Positions 30,591 to 39,552 of a stretch of 64,000 nt of DNA are shown here, piece after piece. The position numbers and the translations under genes were made by a program. How positions within the stretch are numbered: position 1 is the stretch's first letter; each line of letters starts with the position of its first letter. Location of the stretch: NCBI RefSeq assembly GCF_022271435.1, contig NZ_JAFIQY010000034.1, positions 1 to 64,000 on the forward strand, given 5' to 3'. This DNA is from Streptomyces monomycini (GTDB lineage Bacteria; Actinomycetota; Actinomycetes; Streptomycetales; Streptomycetaceae). The notes beneath the pieces are model-generated. The model did not search any database, was not told the DNA's origin, and saw nothing but the letters and a program-made list of their open reading frames with translations.

Positions 30591-32201
30591 TCAGCCGCGC
30601 TGCTCCAGTATCGACTTGGTCCGGGCGCGGACGTCCTCCGTGTCCAGGCCGCGGATGGTCAGCGTGGTGCGGCGGCGCAGCACGTCGTCGACCGTCTCCG
30701 CCCACTCGTGGTCACGGGCGTAGACGACCTGGGCCCAGATCTCCGGCGCGTCCGGGTGGATGCGCTCGGCCAGCGCCGCGTCCTCGTTGGCCAGCCGCGC
30801 GATGTCGAAGGACAGCGAACCGTAGTGGGTGGCCAGGTGGCGGGCGGTCTCCGGCGCCATGCGCGGGCCGGGGACCGAGCCGTCGACCAGCAGGCGGTGG
30901 GCGACCGCGTTGGGGTTGGCGATACCCGGCAGCGGCAGCTTCTTCGGCAGGTGCGCGATCGGCTCCATGTCCTCGGCCAGCGGCTGGCCGGGCAGCGCCG
31001 CCAGCTTGTTCATGACCGTACGGCCGATGTGGCGGAAGGTGGTCCACTTGCCGCCCGCGACGGAGAGCATGCCGCCCGCGCCCTCGGTGACGACCGTCTC
31101 GCGCTTGGCCTTGGAGGTGTCGCCGGGGCCGCCCGGCAGCACCCGCAGGCCCGCGAAGGAGTACGTGATCAGGTCACGCGACAGCTGCTGGTCGCGGACG
31201 GAGAAGGCCGCCTCGTCCAGGATCTGCGCGGTGTCCTTCTCGGTGACGCGGACGTCCGCCGGGTCGCCCTCGAACTCCTCGTCGGTGGTACCGAGCAGCA
31301 GCATGTCCTCCCAGGGGAGGGCGAAGGTGATGCGGTACTTGTCGATCGGGGTGGCCAGCGCGGCCTTCCAGGGGGAGGTGCGCTTGAGGACCAGGTGCGC
31401 GCCCTTGGACAGGCGGATGGAGGGCGCCGCGTTCGGGTTCTCCATCTTGCGCAGGTGGTCGACCCAGGGGCCGGTCGCGTTGAGGACCAGGCGCGCGTTG
31501 ACACCGAACTCGGAGCCGTCGGTGCCGTCCTTCAGCTCGGCACCGGTGACCCGGCCCTGGGTGAAGCGCAGGCCGGTGACCTCGGCGTGGTTGAGGACCG
31601 TGGCGCCGGCCTCGACGGCCGCGCGGACCGTCATCAGGGCCATCCGCGCGTCGTTCATCTGGTCGTCGCCGTACACCGCGACGGCCTTGAGGTTGTCCGT
31701 CCGCAGCTCCGGCACGTCGCGCTGGGCCTTGGACGGGCTGATGACGTGACCGACACCGTCACCGAAGGCGGACAGCGCGGAGTAGGCGAAGACGCCCGCG
31801 CCGAGCTTGGCCGCGCCGTGCGGACCGCCCTTGTAGACCGGCAGGTAGAAGGTCAGCGGGTTGGCGAGGTGGGGGGCCACCTCACGCGAGACCGCACGGC
31901 GCTCGAAGTGGTTCTCCGCCACCAGCTTGACCGCGCCGGTCTGCAGGTAGCGCAGACCGCCGTGCAGCAGCTTGGAGGAGGCGGAGGAGGTGGCGCCGGC
32001 GAAGTCACCGGCGTCCACCAGCGCAACCCGCAGCCCCGACTGCGCGGCGTGCCAGGCAGTGGAGATGCCCAGGATGCCGCCGCCGATCACCAGGAGGTCG
32101 TACGTCGCCTTGGAAAGCTGCTCCCGAGTCTCGGCGCGGCTCTGGGTCGAACCGTCGGCCGGGTGCGTCCCGAGGGCCGGGACGCTCTGCAGGGTGCTCA
32201 T
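30591..32201 (-). CDS. glpD: Glycerol-3-phosphate dehydrogenase
   Basis: A 536-residue FAD-dependent, membrane-associated aerobic glycerol-3-phosphate dehydrogenase that oxidises G3P to dihydroxyacetone phosphate and passes electrons to quinone. The FAD motif is YDLLVIGGGILGISTAWHAA, followed by SSASSKLLHGGLRYLQTGAVKL, LNATGPWVDHLRKM, LGTTDEEFEGDP and GGKWTTFRHIGRTVMNKL, all GlpD signatures. The C-terminal ~120 residues form the DAO_C helical domain. ATG 32201 is two bases beyond the glpK stop with GAGGAG just upstream, so it is the last gene of the glpF-glpK-glpD operon (gylCAB type). Confidence 0.96.
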   Translation of the reverse strand: MSTLQSVPALGTHPADGSTQSRAETREQLSKATYDLLVIGGGILGISTAWHAAQSGLRVALVDAGDFAGATSSASSKLLHGGLRYLQTGAVKLVAENHFERRAVSREVAPHLANPLTFYLPVYKGGPHGAAKLGAGVFAYSALSAFGDGVGHVISPSKAQRDVPELRTDNLKAVAVYGDDQMNDARMALMTVRAAVEAGATVLNHAEVTGLRFTQGRVTGAELKDGTDGSEFGVNARLVLNATGPWVDHLRKMENPNAAPSIRLSKGAHLVLKRTSPWKAALATPIDKYRITFALPWEDMLLLGTTDEEFEGDPADVRVTEKDTAQILDEAAFSVRDQQLSRDLITYSFAGLRVLPGGPGDTSKAKRETVVTEGAGGMLSVAGGKWTTFRHIGRTVMNKLAALPGQPLAEDMEPIAHLPKKLPLPGIANPNAVAHRLLVDGSVPGPRMAPETARHLATHYGSLSFDIARLANEDAALAERIHPDAPEIWAQVVYARDHEWAETVDDVLRRRTTLTIRGLDTEDVRARTKSILEQRG

Positions 32202-32203
32202 GA

Positions 32204-33745
32204 TTACTCCTCGTCCTCGATCCAGCCCATGGTCCGCTCGACGGCCTTGAGCCAGCTCTTGTACTCGCGGTCGCGGGTCTCCGCGTCCATGCGGGGGGTC
32301 CACTCGGCGGCCCGGCGCCAGTTGGCGCGCAGCGCGTCGGTGTCCGGCCAGAAGCCGACGGCCAGTCCGGCGGCGTAGGCGGCGCCGAGGCAGGTCGTCT
32401 CGGCGACCATCGGGCGCACCACGGGGGCGTCCAGGAAGTCCGAGATGGTCTGCATCAGCAAGTTGTTGGAGGTCATCCCGCCGTCGACCTTCAGCGAGGT
32501 CAGGTCGACGCCGGAGTCCTTGGTCATGGCGTCGGTGATCTCGCGGGTCTGCCAGGCGGTGGCCTCAAGGACGGCGCGGGCGATGTGCGCCTTGGTGACG
32601 TAGCGGGTCAGGCCCGCGATCACGCCGCGCGCGTCCGAGCGCCAGTAGGGGGCGAACAGGCCGGAGAAGGCCGGGACGAAGTACGCGCCGCCGTTGTCCT
32701 CGACGGTGCTGGCCAGCGTCTCGATCTCGGCGGCCGAGTTGATCAGGCCCATCTGGTCGCGCATCCACTGCACCAGCGAACCGGTGACGGCGATCGAGCC
32801 CTCCAGGGCGTACACCGGCGGCTCGTCGCCGATGCGGTAGCCGACCGTGGTCAGCAGCCCGTTGTAGGAGTTGACGGGCTCGTCACCGGTGTTCATCAGC
32901 ATGAAGGTGCCGGTGCCGTACGTGGACTTGGCCTCGCCCTTGTCGTAGCAGGTCTGGCCGAACAGCGCGGCCTGCTGGTCGCCCAGTGCCGAGGCGACCG
33001 GCACGCCGGCCAGCGCGCCCGCGGCGGCGGTGCCGTACACCTCGGCCGACGAGCGGATCTCCGGCAGCACCGCGGCCGGGATGTCGATGGAGTGCAGGAT
33101 CTTCTGGTCCCACTCAAGCTTGCGCAGGTTCATCAGCAGGGTGCGCGAGGCGTTGGTGACGTCGGTGACGTGCACGCCGCCCTCGGCGCCGCCGGTCAGG
33201 TTCCAGATGACCCAGGAGTCCATGGTGCCGAAGAGGATGTCGCCGGCCTCGGCGCGCTCGCGCAGGCCCTCGACGTTGTCCAGCAGCCAGCGGATCTTCG
33301 GGGCGGCGAAGTACGAGGCCAGCGGCAGGCCGGTCTCGCGGCGGAAGCGGTCCTTGCCGACGTTGCGGCCCAGCTCGCGGCAGAGCCCGTCGGTGCGGGT
33401 GTCCTGCCAGACGATGGCGTTGTGGACCGGCTCGCCGGTGTTCTTGTCCCACATCAGCGTGGTCTCACGCTGATTGGTGATGCCGATCGCCTTGACGTCC
33501 TTGGCGGTGATGCCGGCCTTCTCGACGGCACCGGCCACGACCTGCTGGACGTTCTCCCAGATCTCCTTGGCGTCGTGCTCGACCCACCCCGGCTTGGGGA
33601 AAATCTGTTCGTGCTCCTTCTGGTCGACCGAGACGATCCGGCCGTCCTTGTCGAACACGATGCAGCGGCTGGACGTGGTGCCCTGGTCGATGGCCGCGAT
33701 GAACGGCCCGTGGCCGTGCGAGGCGGTGCTGTGGTTGTCGCTCAT
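32204..33745 (-). CDS. glpK: Glycerol kinase
   Basis: A 513-residue FGGY-family kinase that phosphorylates glycerol to sn-glycerol-3-phosphate. Motifs: FIAAIDQGTTSSRCIVFD (phosphate 1), WVEHDAKEIWENV, GITNQRETTLMWDKNTGEP, FGTMDSWVIWNLTGG, STYGTGTFMLMNTG, YFVPAFSGLFAPYWRSDARG and KVDGGMTSNNLLMQ. The length is typical. ATG 33745 has GGAG about ten bases upstream (weak); an upstream extension has no family sequence. It is 40 bp after glpF and almost touches glpD. Confidence 0.97.
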   Translation of the reverse strand: MSDNHSTASHGHGPFIAAIDQGTTSSRCIVFDKDGRIVSVDQKEHEQIFPKPGWVEHDAKEIWENVQQVVAGAVEKAGITAKDVKAIGITNQRETTLMWDKNTGEPVHNAIVWQDTRTDGLCRELGRNVGKDRFRRETGLPLASYFAAPKIRWLLDNVEGLRERAEAGDILFGTMDSWVIWNLTGGAEGGVHVTDVTNASRTLLMNLRKLEWDQKILHSIDIPAAVLPEIRSSAEVYGTAAAGALAGVPVASALGDQQAALFGQTCYDKGEAKSTYGTGTFMLMNTGDEPVNSYNGLLTTVGYRIGDEPPVYALEGSIAVTGSLVQWMRDQMGLINSAAEIETLASTVEDNGGAYFVPAFSGLFAPYWRSDARGVIAGLTRYVTKAHIARAVLEATAWQTREITDAMTKDSGVDLTSLKVDGGMTSNNLLMQTISDFLDAPVVRPMVAETTCLGAAYAAGLAVGFWPDTDALRANWRRAAEWTPRMDAETRDREYKSWLKAVERTMGWIEDEE

Positions 33746-33785
33746 GGTGTGTGTGCTCCAAAAATCTTCGGTCGGGCGGCGCGGC

Positions 33786-34574
33786 TCAGGCGAACGCGAG
33801 GTTGTAGATACCACCGGCGATCGCGCCGCCGATCAGCGGACCGGCGACCGGGATCCACGCGTAGCCCCAGTCCGACCCGCCCTTGTTCGGCAGCGGAAGC
33901 AGCGAGTGGACGATACGCGGACCGAGGTCGCGAACCGGGTTGATCGCGTAGCCGGTCGGGCCGCCGAGTGACAGACCGATGCCGACGACCACGAACGCGG
34001 TCAGCAGCGCTCCGATGACGCCGACGCCCTTGCCGTCGTCACTGAGGCCCTGCGTGAGGATCGCCAGCACGAGCACGATGGTGGCGATGACCTCCGTGGT
34101 CACGTTCTGCACCGCGTTGCGGATCTCGGGTCCGGTGGAGAAGACCCCGAGAACCGGGCCGGCCTTGGGGGCCGCCGCCTTGTCGACCATGCCTTCCTGG
34201 CCGCTCTGCTCGCCCACGATCTCCGGGTCGGTCAGATGGGCCTTGAAGTGGCCGTAGTACGCGAGCCACACGAGCACCGCGCCGATCATGGCGCCGAGCA
34301 GCTGCCCGGCGAAGTAGACCGGTACGTCGCCCCACGGCGTGCCGCCCTTGACGGCCAGTCCCACGGTGACCGCCGGGTTGAGGTGCGCGCCGGACTTCGT
34401 CGCGATGTACGCGCCGGTGAGTACGGCGAAACCCCACCCGAAGGCGATGGCCACCCATCCCGCCTCGAATGCCTTCGAGCGCTTCAGCGTGACGGCGGCG
34501 CAGACGCCACCGCCCAGCAGGATCAGAACAGCGGTACCGATGGTCTCGCTGATGAAGATGTCGGAGCTGGACAC
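33786..34574 (-). CDS. glpF: Glycerol uptake facilitator (aquaglyceroporin)
   Basis: A 262-residue MIP-family channel with six membrane helices and two pore motifs: the first in SGAHLNPAVTVGLAV and the second in GYAINPVRDLGPRI, whose Asp after NPxR marks glycerol facilitators rather than water-only aquaporins. An insertion rich in charged residues (DPEIVGEQSGQEGMVDKAAAPKA) lies between helices 3 and 4. GTG 34574 follows AAGGAGT. It is the first gene of the glycerol operon and is preceded by an inverted repeat and a motif shared with the gylR promoter (34686-34715). Confidence 0.96.
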   Translation of the reverse strand: MSSSDIFISETIGTAVLILLGGGVCAAVTLKRSKAFEAGWVAIAFGWGFAVLTGAYIATKSGAHLNPAVTVGLAVKGGTPWGDVPVYFAGQLLGAMIGAVLVWLAYYGHFKAHLTDPEIVGEQSGQEGMVDKAAAPKAGPVLGVFSTGPEIRNAVQNVTTEVIATIVLVLAILTQGLSDDGKGVGVIGALLTAFVVVGIGLSLGGPTGYAINPVRDLGPRIVHSLLPLPNKGGSDWGYAWIPVAGPLIGGAIAGGIYNLAFA

Positions 34575-34685
34575 CCGCGACTCCTTTGTCCTTCGTCCAG
34601 GGGAAGGCGGACCCCGGGTCTCTCCGAGGTCCGCGCCCTCCGAGAGGGCGTTGGTCGGCCTCCGGCACTGTCCACCATAACCAAT

Positions 34686-34715
34686 ATTGTCGTTTGGTGT
34701 TCGACAATGCCGACC
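34686..34715 (-). promoter_or_regulatory. Candidate GylR operator of the glpFKD operon
   Basis: ATTGTCG (34686-34692) and CGACAAT (34702-34708) form an inverted repeat. The 16-mer TTCGACAATGCCGACC (34700-34715) matches TTCGGCAATGCTGAAC in front of gylR at 13 of 16 positions. It lies 112-141 bp upstream of the glpF start, in the 226-bp gap after gylR. Confidence 0.55.
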
Positions 34716-34800
34716 GACGAACGGCAGTTTTCTTCACACGTAGCAACCCGTCAAGGGTTCTGTGACTGAAAACTTAGGTGAACATATGGGACTGGAAGGG

Positions 34801-35574
34801 TCAGAATCGCCCTGCGCCGAGGTCCCGGGACACCGCACGGGCGCAGTCCCGCACGGCGGCGACGATTTCCGGCCGCAGCTCACCCGGCTCACCGTCCCGG
34901 CAGACCCGCTCCACCGCACCGGTCACGCCGACCGCGCCGACCGGCATCCGGCGCCGGTCGTGGATGGGCGCGGCCACCGACGCCACGCCCTCCCAGGTCT
35001 CCTCCACGTCGGCCGCCCAGCCGCGCGCCCGGGTGAGATCCAGCACACCCTCCAGGTCCTCCAGCGCGGTCACCGTGCGCGGCGTGAACGCCTGCCGCTC
35101 GGCCTCCGCCGCCTCGCTGTGCGCCACCGGGTCGTACGCCGTCAGCACCTTGCCCAGCGCCGTGCTGTGCAGCGGGTGCATCGCGCCGACCTCCAGCACC
35201 TGGCGGCTGTCGTCGGGCCGGAAGACGTGGTGCACGATCAGCACGCCCTGCTGGTGCAGCACCCCCAGGTAGACGCTCTCGCCGCTGGAGCGCGCCAGGT
35301 CGTCCGTCCACACGAGCGCGCGGGCGCGCAGCTCGTGCACGTCCAGGTAGCTGTTGCCGAGGCGCAGCAGCTCGGCGCCCAGCTGGTAGCGGCCGGACGC
35401 CGGGTCCTGCTCGACGAAGCCCTCCTGCTGGAGGGTGCGCAGGATGCCGTGCGCGGTGCCCTTGGCCAGGCCCAGCGCGGACGAGATGTCGGAGAGGCCC
35501 AGCCGCCGCTCACCGCCGGCCAGCAGCCGCAGCATCGCGGCGGCACGTTCCAGTGACTGGATGTTCCGTGCCAT
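34801..35574 (-). CDS. gylR: IclR-family glycerol operon regulator GylR
   Basis: A 257-residue IclR-type regulator. The N-terminal winged helix-turn-helix is IQSLERAAAMLRLLAGGERRLGLSDISSALGLAKGTAHGILRTLQQEGFVEQD; the effector domain includes YLGVLHQQGVLIVHHVF, MHPLHSTALGKVLTAYDP and VASVAAPIHDRRRMPVGAVGVTG. The ATG at 35574 follows GGAGGTT. In S. coelicolor, GylR represses the gyl operon and its own gene and responds to glycerol-3-phosphate; the identical gene order here supports the same role. It may also be read through into glpF. Confidence 0.95.
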   Translation of the reverse strand: MARNIQSLERAAAMLRLLAGGERRLGLSDISSALGLAKGTAHGILRTLQQEGFVEQDPASGRYQLGAELLRLGNSYLDVHELRARALVWTDDLARSSGESVYLGVLHQQGVLIVHHVFRPDDSRQVLEVGAMHPLHSTALGKVLTAYDPVAHSEAAEAERQAFTPRTVTALEDLEGVLDLTRARGWAADVEETWEGVASVAAPIHDRRRMPVGAVGVTGAVERVCRDGEPGELRPEIVAAVRDCARAVSRDLGAGRF

Positions 35575-35649
35575 CGGGCAACCTCCGGTGAAGCGGTGAA
35601 GCGGGTGACATGGTGCGGTGTACGGCGCGCGACCGGCCCGGGAGAGCGG

Positions 35650-35684
35650 TTCGGCAATGCTGAACGATATCGGTGAATGCCGAC
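35650..35684 (-). promoter_or_regulatory. Candidate GylR operator at the gylR promoter
   Basis: TTCGGCAATGCTGAAC (35650-35665) starts a region whose outer ends, TTCGGCA (35650-35656) and TGCCGA (35678-35683), form an inverted repeat around an AT-rich centre. The 16-mer recurs in modified form before glpF. Position 76-110 bp upstream of gylR fits autoregulation. Confidence 0.5.
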
Positions 35685-35784
35685 CCTGTGGCAGTCGACC
35701 GACACCTGTCAATGATCTTGACCAAGTCCGGAACCGGCCCGGAACCGGGCATGACACGGCCGGTGAACCGTCCACGCCGTAAGA

Positions 35785-35848
35785 CACCCGGGCCACCGGC
35801 AGCCACGCCCGCTACCCTGACCGGGTGCGCCTTCTACCGGAAGACGCA
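35785..35848 (+). other. Folded leader candidate upstream of metH (rest of gap 35575-35883)
   Basis: CACCCGG (35785-35791) can pair with CCGGGTG (35821-35827), enclosing CCGGCAGCC. Next to it is an alternative stem, TGCG-C-CTTC (35826-35834) with GAAG-A-CGCA (35840-35848). The second stem ends 35 bp before the metH ATG. It could be a riboswitch-like or attenuating leader, but a TACCCT that might be a -10 lies inside it (35814-35819), so it may be untranscribed. No gene is seen in this gap. Confidence 0.25.
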
Positions 35849-35883
35849 AAGCCGACAGCCGTCGCAACCAGGGGAGCACCTCC

Positions 35884-38800
35884 ATGGCCTCGTACACGCC
35901 ATCGTCCACCCGCACATCCCGCACCACGGCACTCCGCGAGGCCCTCGCCTCCCGCGTGGTGGTGGCCGACGGGGCGATGGGCACGATGCTCCAGGCACAG
36001 GACCCCTCGATGGAGGACTTCCAGCAGCTGGAGGGCTGCAACGAGATCCTGAACATCACCCGTCCGGACATCGTCCGTTCGGTCCACGAGGAGTACTTCG
36101 CGGTCGGCGTCGACTGCGTCGAGACCAACACCTTCGGCGCCAACTACGCCGCCCTCGCCGAGTACGACATCCCCGAACGGGTCTTCGAACTGTCCGAGTC
36201 GGGCGCCCGCATCGCCCGCGAGGTCGCCGACGAGTACACCGCCTCCACCGGACAGCAGCGCTGGGTGCTCGGCTCCATGGGCCCCGGCACCAAGCTGCCC
36301 ACCCTCGGCCACGTCGACTACGCCACCCTGCGCGACGCCTACCAGCAGAACGCCGAAGGCATGATCGCCGGCGGCGCCGACGCGCTGCTCGTCGAGACCA
36401 CCCAGGACCTGCTCCAGACCAAGGCCGCCGTCCTCGGCGCCCGCCGCGCCCTGGAAGCCACCGGCACCGACCTGCCGGTGATCTGCTCGGTGACCGTCGA
36501 GACCACCGGCACCATGCTGCTCGGCTCGGAGATCGGCGCCGCGCTGACCGCGCTGGAGCCGCTCGGCATCGACATGATCGGCCTGAACTGCGCCACCGGC
36601 CCTGCCGAGATGAGCGAGCACCTGCGCTACCTCGCCCGCAACGCCCGCGTCCCGCTGTCCTGCATGCCCAACGCCGGTCTGCCCGTCCTCGGCAAGGACG
36701 GCGCCCACTACCCGCTGTCCCCGGGCGAGCTGGCCGACGCCCAGGAGACCTTCGTCGCCGAGTACGGGCTCTCGCTCGTCGGCGGCTGCTGCGGTACGAC
36801 GCCGGAGCACCTGCGCCAGGTCGTCGAGCGGGTACGGGGCCTGGCCCCCACCGAGCGCAGCCCGCGCCCCGAGCCCGGCGCCGCCTCCCTCTACCAGACC
36901 GTCCCGTTCCGCCAGGACACCTCGTACCTGGCCATCGGCGAGCGCACCAACGCCAACGGCTCCAAGAAGTTCCGCGAGGCGATGCTGGAAGGCCGCTGGG
37001 ACGACTGCGTGGAGATGGCCCGCGACCAGATCCGCGAGGGCGCCCACCTGCTCGACCTGTGCGTGGACTACGTCGGCCGGGACGGCGTCGCCGACATGCG
37101 GGAACTGGCCGGCCGCTTCGCCACCGCCTCCACCCTGCCCCTGGTGCTGGACTCCACCGAGGTCCCGGTGATCCAGGCGGGGCTGGAGAAGCTCGGCGGC
37201 CGCGCGGTCATCAACTCCGTCAACTACGAGGACGGCGACGGCCCCGAGTCGCGGTTCGCCAGGGTCGCCGCGCTGGCCCGGGAGCACGGCGCCGCCCTGA
37301 TGGCGCTGACCATCGACGAGGAGGGCCAGGCCCGTACCGTCGAGAACAAGGTCGCCATCGCCGAGCGCATCATCGAGGACCTGACGACCAACTGGGGCAT
37401 CCGCGAGTCGGACATCCTCATCGACTGCCTGACGTTCACCATCTGCACCGGTCAGGAGGAGTCCCGCAAGGACGGCGTCCACACCATCGAGGCCATCCGC
37501 GAGCTGAAGCGGCGTCGCCCCGACGTGCAGACCACGCTCGGCCTGTCCAACATCTCCTTTGGCCTCAACCCGGCCGCCCGCATCGTGCTCAACTCCGTCT
37601 TCCTCGACGAGTGCGTCAAGGCCGGACTGGACTCGGCGATCGTGCATGCCTCCAAGATCCTGCCGATCGCCCGCCTGGAGGAGGAGCAGGTCAAGGTCGC
37701 CCTCGACCTGATCTACGACCGTCGGGAAGAGGGCTACGACCCGCTCCAGCGGCTCCTGGAGCTGTTCGAGGGCGCCACCGCCAAGTCGCTGAAGGCCGGC
37801 AAGGCCGAGGAACTGCTCGCGCTGCCCCTGGAGGAGCGGCTGCGGCGCCGCATCATCGACGGCGAGAAGAACGGCCTGGACGCCGACCTGGAGGCGGCGC
37901 TCGCCGAACGCCCGGCCCTGGACATCGTCAACGACACCCTGCTCGAAGGCATGAAGGTGGTCGGTGAGCTGTTCGGCTCCGGCCAGATGCAGCTGCCGTT
38001 CGTGCTCCAGTCCGCCGAGGTCATGAAGACCGCGGTGGCCTACCTGGAGCCGCACATGGAGAAGACCGACGCCGACGGCAAGGGCACCATCGTCCTGGCG
38101 ACCGTCCGCGGCGACGTGCACGACATCGGCAAGAACCTCGTCGACATCATCCTGTCCAACAACGGCTACAACGTCGTCAACCTCGGCATCAAGCAACCGG
38201 TTTCGGCCATCCTGGAAGCCGCCGAGGAGCACCGCGCCGACGTCATCGGCATGTCCGGCCTGCTGGTCAAGTCCACGGTGATCATGAAGGAGAACCTGGA
38301 GGAGCTCAACCAGCGCAAGATGGCGGCCGACTTCCCCGTCATCCTCGGCGGCGCCGCCCTGACCCGCGCCTACGTCGAACAGGACCTGCACGAGATCTAC
38401 GAGGGCGAGGTCCGCTACGCCCGTGACGCCTTCGAGGGCCTGCGCCTGATGGACGCCCTGATCGCCGTCAAGCGCGGCGTGCCCGGCGCCACCCTGCCCG
38501 AGCTCAAGCAGCGCCGCGTCCCCAAGCGCGACATCGAGATCAAGGAGCCGGAGCAGGAGGAGGGCACCGTCCGCTCCGACGTGTCCACCGACAACCCTGT
38601 CCCCGCCCCGCCCTTCTGGGGCACCCGCGTCGTCAAGGGCATCCAGCTCGCCGACTACGCGTCCTGGCTGGACGAGGGCGCCCTGTTCAAGGGCCAGTGG
38701 GGCCTCAAGCAGGCCCGTACGGGGGACGGACCCTCGTACGAGGAACTGGTCGAGTCCGAGGGACGGCCCCGGCTGCGCGGCTGGCTGGACAAGCTCCAGA

Positions 38801-39393
38801 CCGAGAACCTCCTGGAGGCCGCCGTCGTCCACGGGTACTTCCCCTGCTACTCCAAGGGCGACGACCTGATCCTGCTCAACGAGGACGGCACCGAGCGCAC
38901 CCGCTTCACCTTCCCGCGCCAGCGCCGCGGCCGCCGGCTGTGCCTGGCCGACTTCTTCCGCCCGGAGGAGTCCGGCGAGCGGGACGTGGTCGGCCTCCAG
39001 GTCGTCACCGTCGGCTCGAAGATCGGCGAGGCCACCGCCGAACTGTTCGCCTCCGACTCCTACCGCGACTACCTGGAACTGCACGGCCTGTCCGTGCAGC
39101 TCGCCGAAGCCCTCGCCGAGTACTGGCACGCCCGCGTCCGCGCCGAGCTGGGCTTCGCCGGTGAGGACCCCGCGGACGTCGAGGACATGTTCGCGCTGAA
39201 GTACCGCGGCGCCCGCTTCTCGCTCGGCTACGGGGCCTGCCCCGACCTGGAGGACCGCGCCAAGATCGCCGACCTGCTGCGGCCGGAGCGGATCGGCGTA
39301 CAACTCTCCGAGGAGTTCCAGCTGCACCCGGAGCAGTCCACCGACGCGATCGTCATCCACCACCCGGAGGCGAAGTACTTCAACGCGCGGTAG
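35884..39393 (+). CDS. metH: Cobalamin-dependent methionine synthase
   Basis: A 1169-residue cytoplasmic enzyme that transfers methyl from 5-methyltetrahydrofolate to homocysteine through cobalamin. Domains in order: homocysteine-binding barrel (1-~325) with zinc ligands Cys236 (GLNCATGP) and Cys302-Cys303 (GGCCGTTPEHL); pterin-binding barrel (~350-620) with IGERTNANGSKKFREAM; cobalamin cap and Rossmann domain (~640-880) with the DxHxxG motif Asp744-His746-Gly749; AdoMet reactivation domain (~920-1169) with LGYGACPDLEDR. The full length of the four-module enzyme is present. ATG 35884 follows GGGGAG. It is followed by a promoter-like and terminator-like element at 39455-39511. Confidence 0.97.
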   Translation: MASYTPSSTRTSRTTALREALASRVVVADGAMGTMLQAQDPSMEDFQQLEGCNEILNITRPDIVRSVHEEYFAVGVDCVETNTFGANYAALAEYDIPERVFELSESGARIAREVADEYTASTGQQRWVLGSMGPGTKLPTLGHVDYATLRDAYQQNAEGMIAGGADALLVETTQDLLQTKAAVLGARRALEATGTDLPVICSVTVETTGTMLLGSEIGAALTALEPLGIDMIGLNCATGPAEMSEHLRYLARNARVPLSCMPNAGLPVLGKDGAHYPLSPGELADAQETFVAEYGLSLVGGCCGTTPEHLRQVVERVRGLAPTERSPRPEPGAASLYQTVPFRQDTSYLAIGERTNANGSKKFREAMLEGRWDDCVEMARDQIREGAHLLDLCVDYVGRDGVADMRELAGRFATASTLPLVLDSTEVPVIQAGLEKLGGRAVINSVNYEDGDGPESRFARVAALAREHGAALMALTIDEEGQARTVENKVAIAERIIEDLTTNWGIRESDILIDCLTFTICTGQEESRKDGVHTIEAIRELKRRRPDVQTTLGLSNISFGLNPAARIVLNSVFLDECVKAGLDSAIVHASKILPIARLEEEQVKVALDLIYDRREEGYDPLQRLLELFEGATAKSLKAGKAEELLALPLEERLRRRIIDGEKNGLDADLEAALAERPALDIVNDTLLEGMKVVGELFGSGQMQLPFVLQSAEVMKTAVAYLEPHMEKTDADGKGTIVLATVRGDVHDIGKNLVDIILSNNGYNVVNLGIKQPVSAILEAAEEHRADVIGMSGLLVKSTVIMKENLEELNQRKMAADFPVILGGAALTRAYVEQDLHEIYEGEVRYARDAFEGLRLMDALIAVKRGVPGATLPELKQRRVPKRDIEIKEPEQEEGTVRSDVSTDNPVPAPPFWGTRVVKGIQLADYASWLDEGALFKGQWGLKQARTGDGPSYEELVESEGRPRLRGWLDKLQTENLLEAAVVHGYFPCYSKGDDLILLNEDGTERTRFTFPRQRRGRRLCLADFFRPEESGERDVVGLQVVTVGSKIGEATAELFASDSYRDYLELHGLSVQLAEALAEYWHARVRAELGFAGEDPADVEDMFALKYRGARFSLGYGACPDLEDRAKIADLLRPERIGVQLSEEFQLHPEQSTDAIVIHHPEAKYFNAR

Positions 39394-39454
39394 CACCGGG
39401 ACCGGCGAGGCCACGGAAGTTCCCGCGGGCCACGCGCGTCCCCCCGCACCGTCG

Positions 39455-39511
39455 TACACTGGTCGGTCCGGTAGCGGCCGGTCGCTCTCCCGCGTGGGAG
39501 AGCGACCGGCC
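39455..39511 (+). terminator. Very strong hairpin with a -10-like element just before it
   Basis: GGCCGGTCGCTCTCCC (39476-39491) pairs perfectly over 16 bp with 39496-39511 around a GCGT loop, followed by CTTTCG. It is probably the metH terminator. TACACT (39455-39460), a good -10 match, lies 15 bp before the stem, so a short RNA consisting mainly of this hairpin is conceivable. Confidence 0.75.
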
Positions 39512-39552
39512 CTTTCGTCCCTCCGGGGACGCGCGAGTACGGAGGTGCACGG

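Noticed and set aside
35750..35883. Cobalamin riboswitch upstream of metH
   Set aside because: No B12-box-like sequence was found; only generic stems are present, reported with low confidence instead.
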